From: CAZQHK01 sp964593455
GTDB taxonomy: Bacteria; Muiribacteriota; CAYSPT01
Length of the DNA stretch: 40,981 bases
Reading direction: 5' to 3'
Assembly (NCBI GenBank): GCA_964593455.1
Contig: CAZQHK010000038.1
Location: 1-40,981, forward strand
Shown: positions 9,014-16,967 of the stretch, piece by piece
Position numbering within the stretch: position 1 is the stretch's first letter
Layout of the letters: each line of letters starts with the position of its first letter
The notes under the pieces: generated by a model
Seen by the model: only the letters and a program-made list of their open reading frames with translations
Database searches by the model: none
What the model was told of the DNA's origin: nothing
Position numbers and translations under genes: made by a program

Positions 9014-9797
9014 GTTCCACGATCTCCCGGTCGAAATAGTTGGTCTCCATCCCCGCGTCCACGATGATCCGCTGAGCGTTGATACCGCTTGAACGAGGAC
9101 TCAGCAGGAACACCGCGGCGTCCGCCACCTCCTGGGTACTGAGGTTACGGCGCCGGAGCGTGGCTTTCTCGGCAAACAGATAGCTGTCGATGTAACCGGG
9201 GATACCGGCCGAAGCGGAAGTCTTGAGAAGCCCGGCGCACACGGCGTTAAACCGGACCCGCGAGAACCGGCTGAACCCCTTGGCCAGGAAACAGAGCGAC
9301 GATTCCAGAGCGGCCTTGATGGGCGCCATATAACCGTAGTTTTCAGCCGCCATTCGGGTAGTCGATATGGAGATGGTTACCACCGACGCGTCCTCAGCCA
9401 GGTTGTTTTTGAAAACCCGGGCCAGGTTGATCAATGAGAAACACGAAATATCGAAAGCCTGAAGAAAATCTTCCTTACGAGTCTCGTGAAACGGGACAAA
9501 TCCTTCCGGATAGTTGGCAAAGGCCACCGAGTGCACCAGACCGTGAAATTGTTTGTCTTCTCCGATTGCCCGGCGTAACGCCTGGAGATCCTCCTGGCGC
9601 TCCAGGTCGCAGCAGAAGACAGGACAGTCCGGGAGCAGTTTACCTGCTTTTGCCCGGTGTTCTTCTCCCTGTACCGAGAGCGTCACCCGGGCGCCGCAAT
9701 GAAGCAGGCTTTTGGCGATAAAATAGGCGACACTTTTCCGGTTGGCTACTCCCACTACCAGGACATCTTTATTTTTCAATTGAAGGTAATCGTTCAA
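8994..9797 (-). CDS. fabI: Enoyl-ACP reductase, FabI-like
   Basis: This 267-residue short-chain reductase should reduce trans-2-enoyl-ACP with NAD(P)H. FabI features are GVANRKSVA (16-24, nucleotide loop), HSVAFA (89-94) and the FabI-type catalytic pair Tyr154-x6-Lys161 (NYGYMAPIK), unlike the Tyr-x3-Lys of FabG. The start is TTG at 9797 behind a strong purine-rich SD (GGGGGAGGG) about 12 nt upstream. It lies 43 nt after fabZ and overlaps the phosphopantetheinyl transferase. It may be a second, pathway-specific copy rather than the housekeeping enzyme, because no fabD, fabF or acpP accompanies it. Confidence 0.87.
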   Translation of the reverse strand: MNDYLQLKNKDVLVVGVANRKSVAYFIAKSLLHCGARVTLSVQGEEHRAKAGKLLPDCPVFCCDLERQEDLQALRRAIGEDKQFHGLVHSVAFANYPEGFVPFHETRKEDFLQAFDISCFSLINLARVFKNNLAEDASVVTISISTTRMAAENYGYMAPIKAALESSLCFLAKGFSRFSRVRFNAVCAGLLKTSASAGIPGYIDSYLFAEKATLRRRNLSTQEVADAAVFLLSPRSSGINAQRIIVDAGMETNYFDREIVERATGGD

Positions 9798-9840
9798 AGT
9801 TCTTGTTCACCCTCCCCCAAAAAGGTTTTAGACTCAAAGT

Positions 9841-10326
9841 TCATTGCTCTTCCACCATGGTGCAGATGAAATCACAGGACGCTGCCAACTTTCCATCTAC
9901 TCTGGCCCGACCCTTGAAACAGTAAACCGACCCTACTTTTTCAGTGAAAATTACCGTCATAACCAGCGTGTCCCCAGGTTTTACCATTTTCTTGAACCGA
10001 ACATTGTTCACCCGGGTCACCACCGGCACCCGCCGGCCGGCCTCGATCTCATCCTGGTCCATTTTGTCCGCGTACTCGTCTTCCAGAAGCGAGGCCATCA
10101 GGAGCGCACCTGACTGGAACATGGCTTCGCAGATGATCACGCCTGGAGTGATGGGATTACCGGGATAATGTCCTTTAAAGAAAAACTCTTTTTCTTTTAC
10201 CCGCCACCGGGTAACGATAGTGTTATCCTCGACGCTCTCGATCCGGTCGACGTAAAGGAACGGCTCCCGGTGCGGCAGCAGTTTCTCTATCTCGTTCCTC
10301 CCGACGGCCTTTTCACCCTTGCTCAT
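9841..10326 (-). CDS. fabZ: 3-hydroxyacyl-ACP dehydratase, FabZ-like
   Basis: This hot-dog-fold enzyme should dehydrate 3-hydroxyacyl-ACP to trans-2-enoyl-ACP, feeding the adjacent FabI. With the ATG at 10326 (SD GGAGGAG, 10-nt spacing) it is 161 residues, slightly longer than typical FabZ. A TTG 84 nt further upstream would add a poorly conserved tail and has no SD. Motifs are LLPHREPFLYVDR (16-28) and GHYPGNPITPGV (52-63), with catalytic His53 and Glu67 (ICEAMFQSG). It is the first gene of the fabZ-fabI-PPTase-GH1 run, divergent from the metallophosphoesterase. Confidence 0.87.
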   Translation of the reverse strand: MSKGEKAVGRNEIEKLLPHREPFLYVDRIESVEDNTIVTRWRVKEKEFFFKGHYPGNPITPGVIICEAMFQSGALLMASLLEDEYADKMDQDEIEAGRRVPVVTRVNNVRFKKMVKPGDTLVMTVIFTEKVGSVYCFKGRARVDGKLAASCDFICTMVEEQ

Positions 10327-10424
10327 ACGCCTGGCACTCCTCCGTGTCTCATTCTTGTTTCCGTGTATGCTGTCCGGATTGTACCAGTTTACGCGTCCGC
10401 CCTTCAACAACCACTTTCGCTATA

Positions 10425-10452
10425 CCTCAAGCAAGAAGAGTGGAAAGTAAGG
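10425..10452 (+). repeat. Conserved 28-bp element, copy 2 (upstream of metallophosphoesterase)
   Basis: It starts CCTCAAGCAAGAAG and ends GAAAGTAAGG on the plus strand, pointing toward the phosphoesterase gene, just as copies 1 and 3 point toward theirs. Beyond the 28 bp, similarity to the other copies fades, and the gene start is 46 nt downstream. It lies in the divergent region with fabZ, so a regulator bound here could affect both directions. Confidence 0.7.
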
Positions 10453-10462
10453 TGGAACGTTA

Positions 10463-10471
10463 TGCTACAAT
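10463..10471 (+). promoter_or_regulatory. Possible extended -10 promoter of the metallophosphoesterase
   Basis: TGCTACAAT resembles an extended -10 (TGnTATAAT, one mismatch in the hexamer) and lies 28 nt upstream of the ATG. No good -35 is present at the proper spacing. The conserved 28-bp element ends 10 bp upstream and would occupy the -35 zone, the position of an activator or of an alternative sigma contact. Confidence 0.4.
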
Positions 10472-10498
10472 AGGGAGACCGCCGGGAGATACGAGACG

Positions 10499-11605
10499 AT
10501 GAAAAGACTTGGATTTATCGTGTTTCTGACAATTTTCACCCTGATCTACACGGAGTTCCATTATTTCCTCTACGGACAGGTGGCTAAAGGGCTGGAACTC
10601 ACGGGGCGGGCTCTTACTGTTACCAGGACGGTACTGGTGGGCATGGGACTTTTGTACTATCTCATGCTGTTCATGCGGCACCGATTCCCCGTTACTCCCG
10701 TCCTATATCTGGGCGCAATCTGGTTCGGAAGCATCGCTATCGGGTTTTCGTTCTTCCTGGTGAAAGCGGCAGTCAATCTTTTTCTTCCTCAGTACACCAG
10801 GGAACTGACAATCGGCACTCTGGCCCTGATAACTCTGGCGGTGTCCTTCTCACTCGTTAATGCCGCCTGCGCACCGCGGTTCAGGAAAATCACGGTCCCG
10901 CTTAAAAAACTTCCGCCGGCCCTGGACGGATTTACCATCATTCAGCTTTCCGACCTTCACCTGGGATCGCTGACTACCCCCGCGAACCTCGAACACCTGG
11001 TTCAACGCTGCAACGATCTCAAGGCAGACCTGGCGGTGATTACCGGCGATATAGTCGACCATCACATGGAACTCCCCAACGATTTCACCCGTTCCTTAAA
11101 CAAACTTAACGCGCGGTACGGTATCCTGGCGGTCACCGGCAACCATGACTTCTACTCCGGAGTAGACGGGTTCATGGCTTTTGCCAAAGAGACCGGTATC
11201 AAGCCTTTAAGAAACGAGCACATTACCGTGGCCGGTGCTCTCGAGGTGGCCGGCGTCGACGATCCTACCATCAGCCGGAGGACCGGTCAGAAACCCGATC
11301 TGACGGATGCGTTGAAAGCCTGTGATATGACCCGTCCCGTTCTCCTGCTGGCACACCAGCCCGATGATTTTGATAAAGCCGCCGACCTGGGTGTCGATCT
11401 TCAACTCTCCGGTCACACCCATGCCGGACAGTTTCCACCCATGGATCTCATCGTGCGCCTGTACTATCAGTACCCCTGGGGGCTGTACCGGAAGGGTTCC
11501 TCTTTCATCTACACCACCTGCGGCACCAACACCTGGGGTCCGCCTATGCGGTTGACTTCCCGATCGGAGTTCATACTGATAACACTGAAAGCCGGAGATA
11601 ATTAA
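10499..11605 (+). CDS. Membrane-anchored metallophosphoesterase (YkuE/YaeI-like)
   Basis: This 368-residue protein has four hydrophobic segments in residues 1-122, then a calcineurin-like phosphoesterase domain. Metal-site motifs appear in order: SDLHLG (151-156), GDIVD (183-187), GNHD (214-217), HQP (286-288) and GHTHAGQ (305-311). Relatives (YkuE, YaeI/LpxG) act on phospholipid or lipid A precursors at the membrane; the substrate here is unknown. The ATG at 10499 has SD GGGAG. It is monocistronic and divergent from fabZ. Its TAA overlaps the TAA of the convergent Maf gene within one TTAA, with no terminator visible. A lipid role fits the neighbouring genes but is inference. Confidence 0.9.
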   Translation: MKRLGFIVFLTIFTLIYTEFHYFLYGQVAKGLELTGRALTVTRTVLVGMGLLYYLMLFMRHRFPVTPVLYLGAIWFGSIAIGFSFFLVKAAVNLFLPQYTRELTIGTLALITLAVSFSLVNAACAPRFRKITVPLKKLPPALDGFTIIQLSDLHLGSLTTPANLEHLVQRCNDLKADLAVITGDIVDHHMELPNDFTRSLNKLNARYGILAVTGNHDFYSGVDGFMAFAKETGIKPLRNEHITVAGALEVAGVDDPTISRRTGQKPDLTDALKACDMTRPVLLLAHQPDDFDKAADLGVDLQLSGHTHAGQFPPMDLIVRLYYQYPWGLYRKGSSFIYTTCGTNTWGPPMRLTSRSEFILITLKAGDN

Positions 11606-13527
11606 CGTGCCGTCCGGACCACCTCAAGGTATTTCGTGAGATGCTCCTCCACCATACGCGAAAGCTCTACGAGCTGCGAAAGTAACGTCGCCTGCTTGCG
11701 CTGCCAGGCCAGGGCCGAATCGGCGTTCCCGATATCGATATACGGGGTGCTTTGCAAGGCGTATTGAAACAGAACGGGCTGGATGATGAAACGGACCAGA
11801 CACGGGTCGAGTCCAACCGGTTTAATCGTCTCGTAGGCCGAAAGCAGTGTCCCGGTTATTTCAGCCGATTTGTTATCCCAAAAATCGTCCGGCCAAACAC
11901 CACTGCCACGGACGGTCATGAAGAGCGTCCCCAGATCGGTGATGCTCACTTGAGCTTTTTCGAACAAGGCAACTGCCGCACGGGTCTTTTCTATCTCCTT
12001 CAATAGGGCTTGCCCAATTGACCGGAGACGCTTTTCGAGCCGGTTCTGCTCCGGTGCGGTTTCAGGGACGACGGGCGCAAACGGCACCGGCAGGTTCTTC
12101 CGGCAATAGGTGTCAACTACCTCCTGAAGCGGCATCTGAATGGCCCCGCGAATTTTGGCGCCGTGGTTTTTCACATCGATTACCGGTACTCCGGTTTTAC
12201 CCACCTCTACCTCCAACCATTGGAGAAACAGCCACCAATCATGGCGTGTCTTGACGGTCCCGCCGCCGATGGCAGGGACTTCGAGACGGCCGCTGGCTTC
12301 CGTCAAGCCCAGACCTTCTTTGTTATCATCTTCGACTGTATACGACGAGCGATGAGTTCCCGCGCTGTAACTCAAGCCCTCTTCCGAATAACACAAATCC
12401 TGGCCGATCAGAACCAGCGGAGTGCAGCCGAGTGCCCTGGCGGTGCTGAACACCATGTGTGCGACCGATAAACCGCACTCCAGGGACGGTATGTGGCCCA
12501 GGGATTCCGCCATCCATTTTTCAAAGGTGGTGGCCGACCGGAAAAGCATGAACGTTCGTCCGGGAAACAGACTCAATATCTGGGGATCGACAACCGGTTG
12601 AGCCACCAGGCAAAGCTGCCCAGGAATGACAGTGTTTTTATAGAAAAGTTCATAGACCACCTCACCCCGCTCAAGGGTAAATACCAGGTGGGGTATGATC
12701 CCTTCTTGGAGCAACTTGTTGAGGATCGTGTCGGCACACAACAGCAGGGCCCGGTCCCGATCTATGGTTTTGAGTACCGGCATCTGCTCGTCGAGCGAAG
12801 GTCCGGCCATGATAACGATCGCCGGCCGGTCGGTCAGGGTGGCAAAATAACGGGATATGTCAGGAGAAGAGAGAATCGCGTCAAAATTGTTGAACGCGTT
12901 TTCTATTCCCAACATGGTGTCCTGTGGATCGTTACCTACTGCTATTATGTTATAGGTAGCGGCGTCAAAAAACATTTTGAGCAACCCGGCATAGGATTCC
13001 TCCAGGTGCCGCTTCAAGACCGGGTGTTCGAACACTTCTACCGAGTTGAGAAACTGGGCCAGTGTCAATGAATGGCACTGCAATGCCGCCTGAATATCCG
13101 CTTTGTTCCCCAGGGCCCAGAAAAGGTTTCGACCGGAAATAACATCCTCCAGAGGGATTGATTCCAGGGCCGCTCTCATCAAATCAGGCCTGGGTTCGAT
13201 AACGATTACCACTGCCTGCTCATGCATTCTGTTCATTATTTCCCGAAGTTCGTATCCAAGACCGAAACCAATGATGACAAAAAGGTACTTGTTCTGATAA
13301 TCAAGATGTTCCACTCTTTTGGAAGCTTCTCGGGAAGGTTGATATCGGCTGGCTAGATACGCCTTTTTGCCGCTATTAGATTGGTAATAACCGGTCCAGT
13401 CGGTGCCACTGCGGGATTGTTCCATAACCAGTCTGTTACTTTTTAGAGAAGCGGTCTTAACCGCGTGCGCCGCGGCCGGGTCCCGTGAAGCCAGGGCCGT
13501 GAGATTATTTTTCAACGTCGTATTCAT
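11602..13527 (-). CDS. DUF115 / Maf motility-accessory glycosyltransferase
   Basis: This 641-residue protein resembles the motility-associated factor family (DUF115, 6-hydroxymethylpterin pyrophosphokinase MptE-like fold). In other bacteria these proteins attach nonulosonic acids (pseudaminic, legionaminic or sialic) to flagellin. Visible signatures are the N-terminal Rossmann segment FVIIGFGLGYEL, the central PAIVIMAGPSLD and the later LIGQDLCYS. The neuB and neuC genes 5-10 kb away provide a matching sugar pathway. I prefer the ATG at 13527 (AAGGA close upstream) over a GTG at 13542 that directly abuts the TAA of the preceding gene. It is co-transcribed with the radical SAM/FemAB gene. Confidence 0.82.
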   Translation of the reverse strand: MNTTLKNNLTALASRDPAAAHAVKTASLKSNRLVMEQSRSGTDWTGYYQSNSGKKAYLASRYQPSREASKRVEHLDYQNKYLFVIIGFGLGYELREIMNRMHEQAVVIVIEPRPDLMRAALESIPLEDVISGRNLFWALGNKADIQAALQCHSLTLAQFLNSVEVFEHPVLKRHLEESYAGLLKMFFDAATYNIIAVGNDPQDTMLGIENAFNNFDAILSSPDISRYFATLTDRPAIVIMAGPSLDEQMPVLKTIDRDRALLLCADTILNKLLQEGIIPHLVFTLERGEVVYELFYKNTVIPGQLCLVAQPVVDPQILSLFPGRTFMLFRSATTFEKWMAESLGHIPSLECGLSVAHMVFSTARALGCTPLVLIGQDLCYSEEGLSYSAGTHRSSYTVEDDNKEGLGLTEASGRLEVPAIGGGTVKTRHDWWLFLQWLEVEVGKTGVPVIDVKNHGAKIRGAIQMPLQEVVDTYCRKNLPVPFAPVVPETAPEQNRLEKRLRSIGQALLKEIEKTRAAVALFEKAQVSITDLGTLFMTVRGSGVWPDDFWDNKSAEITGTLLSAYETIKPVGLDPCLVRFIIQPVLFQYALQSTPYIDIGNADSALAWQRKQATLLSQLVELSRMVEEHLTKYLEVVRTAR

Positions 13528-13542
13528 GGCGTCCTTTACCAC

Positions 13543-15945
13543 TTAAAACCGGTATATCTGAAGCACCTCTTTCAAGACTTCAGCTTTACCCTGGTTCTCC
13601 TCCTGCCAGATCTGTTTAAGCTGCTCGTAGAGCTCCGGCAGATGGATCCTGGTACCGATGGAGTATTTCGTCCTGAGGGGTGAAAAGTTAGCCTTGAACC
13701 TGAACAGGGAATCTTTCTGAGAGGTGGAACTGCCGCCGCCTATATGCATTTTTTTCTGTTTACCGCGGACCGCTTCCAGGACCGCTTGATGCAGTATCAG
13801 GTTGTTGGGAGCAACTTTAAGACAGTCTCTGCGGCTCCCGGCTAGATGGTAGTGACAATAGGTGTCGTTCTTGAGAAATACGGCGCCGGCCACGATGTCT
13901 CCATTCCAGCGGGCCAGCAGGAGGCGGAAACTGTCTTTGAAAAGAAGACGCATGTTCTCGAAGAATGAAAAGGGGAAGAAGTAGAAGCGGTTTGCCCCGA
14001 CTCGATCCATTGTCTCCTGGTAGATGTCCACGAACTGGCGAAGTTCTTCCGGCGAGCGGGATGGTTCGATCACCACCCCCGACTTTTTTGCTTTGCGGAT
14101 CATGTTCCGTCCCGTACCGGTATAATTTCCCCAGATGGTTTCCTCGTCACTCGCAACATCGATGTAAACAGTGGGTCGGTTGAACGACGTGTGCATGTGT
14201 TCGGCTGAAAACCGCTCGTTTCTCATGATAGGGTGAAACCGCACAAACTCACAGACGATGCGTTCCGAGCAGCAAAAACCTGAAAATGACTGGTGCGCCC
14301 TCCGGAGAAATTCACCGTCCATGGAGTTCGCTATCGGGCCGCCATATCCGTAGGGTGTTTCCAGGTCATAACACGGCGTCGAGATGGTCCGGTTGGCAAC
14401 CTTTTTAATACGCCGTTTTAAAAATGGATAGAGGAACAGGTCATCACCGTCCTGGTAGAGAAAACACAGCGCCAGGCCATACCCTTCACGCTGAAACACT
14501 TCACCGTATTCAGGAGTAAGGTAAACATCATTCAACTCATCGGGAAGCCGTTCTATCAACTCCCGCCACCGGCCGGCATCATCAATACCGAGTACTGTCG
14601 ACTGTTTTTTTGTTCGTACCACCGGCTCTGATTCCTGGTACGTTTTTCCCCTGGTCGATATGATTCCCGAATATTTCTTAAGCAGCCGTTCATGCTGCTG
14701 CTCGATCTGTTTCCTCGACAGAAACCGGGTGGGGCTCAACACCTTTTCGTAAAGATCAATCCGTGACCAGTCCAGGCTTTGAGGATTCAAACCATTGGCC
14801 ACCGATACCTTGAAAGCTTCGCAACCCGGATAAGGAGTGAATATCGAGATAGATATAGAGTCGGCATCCAAAAGATCGATGAGCTTTTCCGTCTCGGCAA
14901 TGCTGGCAAGATCTTCTTCGGGTGAACCAATCATGAAATACCCACGGCGCCTGAGTCCGGCTTCCCGAGCCCATTTGAACACCTGGGTGATCTGTTCCGA
15001 GGAGATAATTTTTTGGAGACCTTTCAAAATACGCGGTGAGCCGCTTTCGGCTCCTATCCAGACATCGGTGCATCCGCTTGCAGCCATTTCCAGGAGAAGT
15101 TCGCGGTCAACCGTATCTACCCTGACATTACATCCCCAGGTTATGCTAAGACCGCTTGACTTTATAAGCGAGCACACCTCCGAGACCCGTTTGGAAGAAA
15201 CGGTAAAGGTGTCGTCGGCAAAGTTAATGCGGTTGACCTTGTAGTCTTTGACCAACAGCTGAATCTCCTTAAAAATGTTGGCTGGTGTCCGTGTCCGCCA
15301 CCGCCGGGTCCACAGCACGTTGGAAGCGCAGTACGTGCACTGATACGGGCACCCACGGCTGGAAAAAATCCAGCTTCCCCGGTCGCCGAACAGAGCTTCT
15401 CCCCTGGCAAGAAAAGACTCCAGCTTGTAGAGGTGACGAGCTGGAAACGGCACGTTATCAATGTCGCTGATGAGCGGCCGATCAGGGTTATGGATCACGA
15501 CGCCGTCGTGCTGGTAAGTCAGCCCCCGGATAGAACATAGGTCTGTGTTCCCATCTTTCAAGGCGGTGGCGAGTTCACGCAGTGTTTCTTCACCTTCACC
15601 CCTGATAACGAAATCGACCTGAGGGTGAGCAGCGGTGGCTTCGGGTAAAGCGGTGGCATGCGCTCCCCCGATAACAATCAGTACCTCCGGATTGGTCGAC
15701 TTGATTTGCTCGGCCAGTTTTAGCGAGTCTTTCAACATCGGCGAAGTAGCGGTAAGCCCTACCAATCGGGCTTCACTGGCCAAGCGGACGGTCTCGTCAA
15801 CATCGTCGAACAAGGCCGTTCTAATATGAACATCGTCGAATCCCGCTTGAATGAGAACTGCTGCCAAATAGCCTAATCCCAGCGGCTCGTTGACATAGTC
15901 CGGGGTATCTTGATGGGCCCGGGATTGAATAAAAACGATCTTCAA
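13543..15945 (-). CDS. B12-type radical SAM protein fused to FemAB/GNAT acyltransferase
   Basis: This 800-residue two-part protein has a cobalamin-binding-like Rossmann domain at residues 1-135 (IGGAHATALPE, FVIRGEGEETLREL). A radical SAM barrel follows, with its 4Fe-4S motif C199-x3-C203-x2-C206 (SSRGCPYQCTYC). Residues about 455-790 form a FemAB/GNAT-like domain with the hallmark ETPYGYGGP (529-537) and a C-terminal GSRRDCLKVAPNNLIL stretch. Radical SAM/B12 proteins often transfer methyl groups to unactivated carbon; FemAB proteins transfer acyl or aminoacyl groups. The fusion implies two sequential modifications of one substrate, probably a glycan, given Maf just downstream and neuB/neuC nearby. 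The start is TTG at 15945 with SD AAGGTG at 8 nt. No internal stop or frame break separates the halves. Confidence 0.82.
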   Translation of the reverse strand: MKIVFIQSRAHQDTPDYVNEPLGLGYLAAVLIQAGFDDVHIRTALFDDVDETVRLASEARLVGLTATSPMLKDSLKLAEQIKSTNPEVLIVIGGAHATALPEATAAHPQVDFVIRGEGEETLRELATALKDGNTDLCSIRGLTYQHDGVVIHNPDRPLISDIDNVPFPARHLYKLESFLARGEALFGDRGSWIFSSRGCPYQCTYCASNVLWTRRWRTRTPANIFKEIQLLVKDYKVNRINFADDTFTVSSKRVSEVCSLIKSSGLSITWGCNVRVDTVDRELLLEMAASGCTDVWIGAESGSPRILKGLQKIISSEQITQVFKWAREAGLRRRGYFMIGSPEEDLASIAETEKLIDLLDADSISISIFTPYPGCEAFKVSVANGLNPQSLDWSRIDLYEKVLSPTRFLSRKQIEQQHERLLKKYSGIISTRGKTYQESEPVVRTKKQSTVLGIDDAGRWRELIERLPDELNDVYLTPEYGEVFQREGYGLALCFLYQDGDDLFLYPFLKRRIKKVANRTISTPCYDLETPYGYGGPIANSMDGEFLRRAHQSFSGFCCSERIVCEFVRFHPIMRNERFSAEHMHTSFNRPTVYIDVASDEETIWGNYTGTGRNMIRKAKKSGVVIEPSRSPEELRQFVDIYQETMDRVGANRFYFFPFSFFENMRLLFKDSFRLLLARWNGDIVAGAVFLKNDTYCHYHLAGSRRDCLKVAPNNLILHQAVLEAVRGKQKKMHIGGGSSTSQKDSLFRFKANFSPLRTKYSIGTRIHLPELYEQLKQIWQEENQGKAEVLKEVLQIYRF

Positions 15946-16003
15946 CCGAATTTCACCTTATCTTCCACGGCAACGAATCTGAATTGAAGTACTGTCAACC
16001 TCT

Positions 16004-16009
16004 ATTATA
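16004..16009 (-). promoter_or_regulatory. Consensus -10 box upstream of radical SAM/FemAB gene
   Basis: A perfect TATAAT on the minus strand lies 59 nt upstream of the TTG start at 15945. The -35 position 17 bp away reads GTAGAG, a poor match, so the promoter may need an activator. Confidence 0.4.
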
Positions 16010-16092
16010 TCGTAGATCGTTTTTCCCTCTACCTCATATTTCTAAACTCCTTGTTCGAGTATCTGATCCACGATGCGCACCCGATGGTATTG

Positions 16093-16121
16093 TTGATGGC
16101 TCGGCTATTAAATTATATCTT
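16093..16121 (+). promoter_or_regulatory. Possible promoter of the methyltransferase-neuB arm
   Basis: TTGATG (16093-16098) and TATCTT (16116-16121) are separated by 17 bp, and the box ends 57 nt upstream of the GTG at 16178. Each hexamer matches consensus at four of six positions. It would drive the plus-strand arm, divergent from the radical SAM/FemAB-Maf arm. Confidence 0.4.
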
Positions 16122-16177
16122 AGAAGCATATTGTACTTAACCCGTACAGTTCAGTCGGGAGAGGAGGCCCGGATACC

Positions 16178-16882
16178 GTGAGTTTACAGCAACAGGATTC
16201 CGCTTTCTATGGAGACTCCGTATGGGATCAGTTGTTCGGAAGCGGTAGTTGGGGCGGCACCTATCCCTCGGAAGAAGCGGTGCGGTTCGCGGTCAGGAGC
16301 CGCCGAGCGCTCGGGAACGATAGAACACGCGCCCTTGATATCGGTAGCGGCAAAGGGGCCTGCGCCTGGATGCTGGCCCGTGAGGGATGGCAGGTTACCT
16401 GTTTTGACGGTTCTCCCAACGCTCTCGATCTTTTGCCCGGAATCTTTTCTAAGTTCGGTGTGAAACAATCACCCGAAACACTGGTGGGCAACATAACGAA
16501 ACCACTGGACTATCTCAGTGATGGAAATAAATTCGATCTGCTGCTCGATCACTATTCACTGTATTCAAATAAGCCGGACGAGATAGAGAGAGCGTATTCA
16601 CAGTACCGGGAGATTGCCGCTACCGGGGCTTTGTTTCTGACATGCTGTTTCGGCAAACGGAGTTCCGGCTATGGTACCGGCACTCCCACGGGACCCGGAA
16701 GCTATCGTGACATCCCGCTCGGTCCGCTATCGAAACGCGGCCTGGTAACGTTTTTCAGTCCGGATGAGATACATTCGCTGCTTCGCCGCCTCGGGTACTC
16801 TATCGAGTACTACGATGTCATGGAAATCAATGGTGAAGCGGGAATTATCGAAAAAATTATTACCGCTCTTCGATGCCCGTGA
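16178..16882 (+). CDS. Class I SAM-dependent methyltransferase
   Basis: This 234-residue protein has a Rossmann SAM-binding core: motif I is LDIGSGKGACAWML (about 53-66), and motif II acidic Asp is in VTCFDGSPNAL. The substrate cannot be read from the sequence. The order suggests O- or N-methylation of the same glycan handled by the neighbouring radical SAM proteins and NeuB/NeuC. The start is GTG at 16178 with SD GGAGAGGAGG 10 nt upstream. The next gene starts 85 bp later. Confidence 0.8.
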   Translation: MSLQQQDSAFYGDSVWDQLFGSGSWGGTYPSEEAVRFAVRSRRALGNDRTRALDIGSGKGACAWMLAREGWQVTCFDGSPNALDLLPGIFSKFGVKQSPETLVGNITKPLDYLSDGNKFDLLLDHYSLYSNKPDEIERAYSQYREIAATGALFLTCCFGKRSSGYGTGTPTGPGSYRDIPLGPLSKRGLVTFFSPDEIHSLLRRLGYSIEYYDVMEINGEAGIIEKIITALRCP

Positions 16883-16967
16883 TGTCGCTCCAGGAACAGT
16901 TGTTGATGATCCTGGTCATTCGCTGGTTTAGCGGCCTAAATCGCTGAAGAGGGTCTGGAGGTAACCA

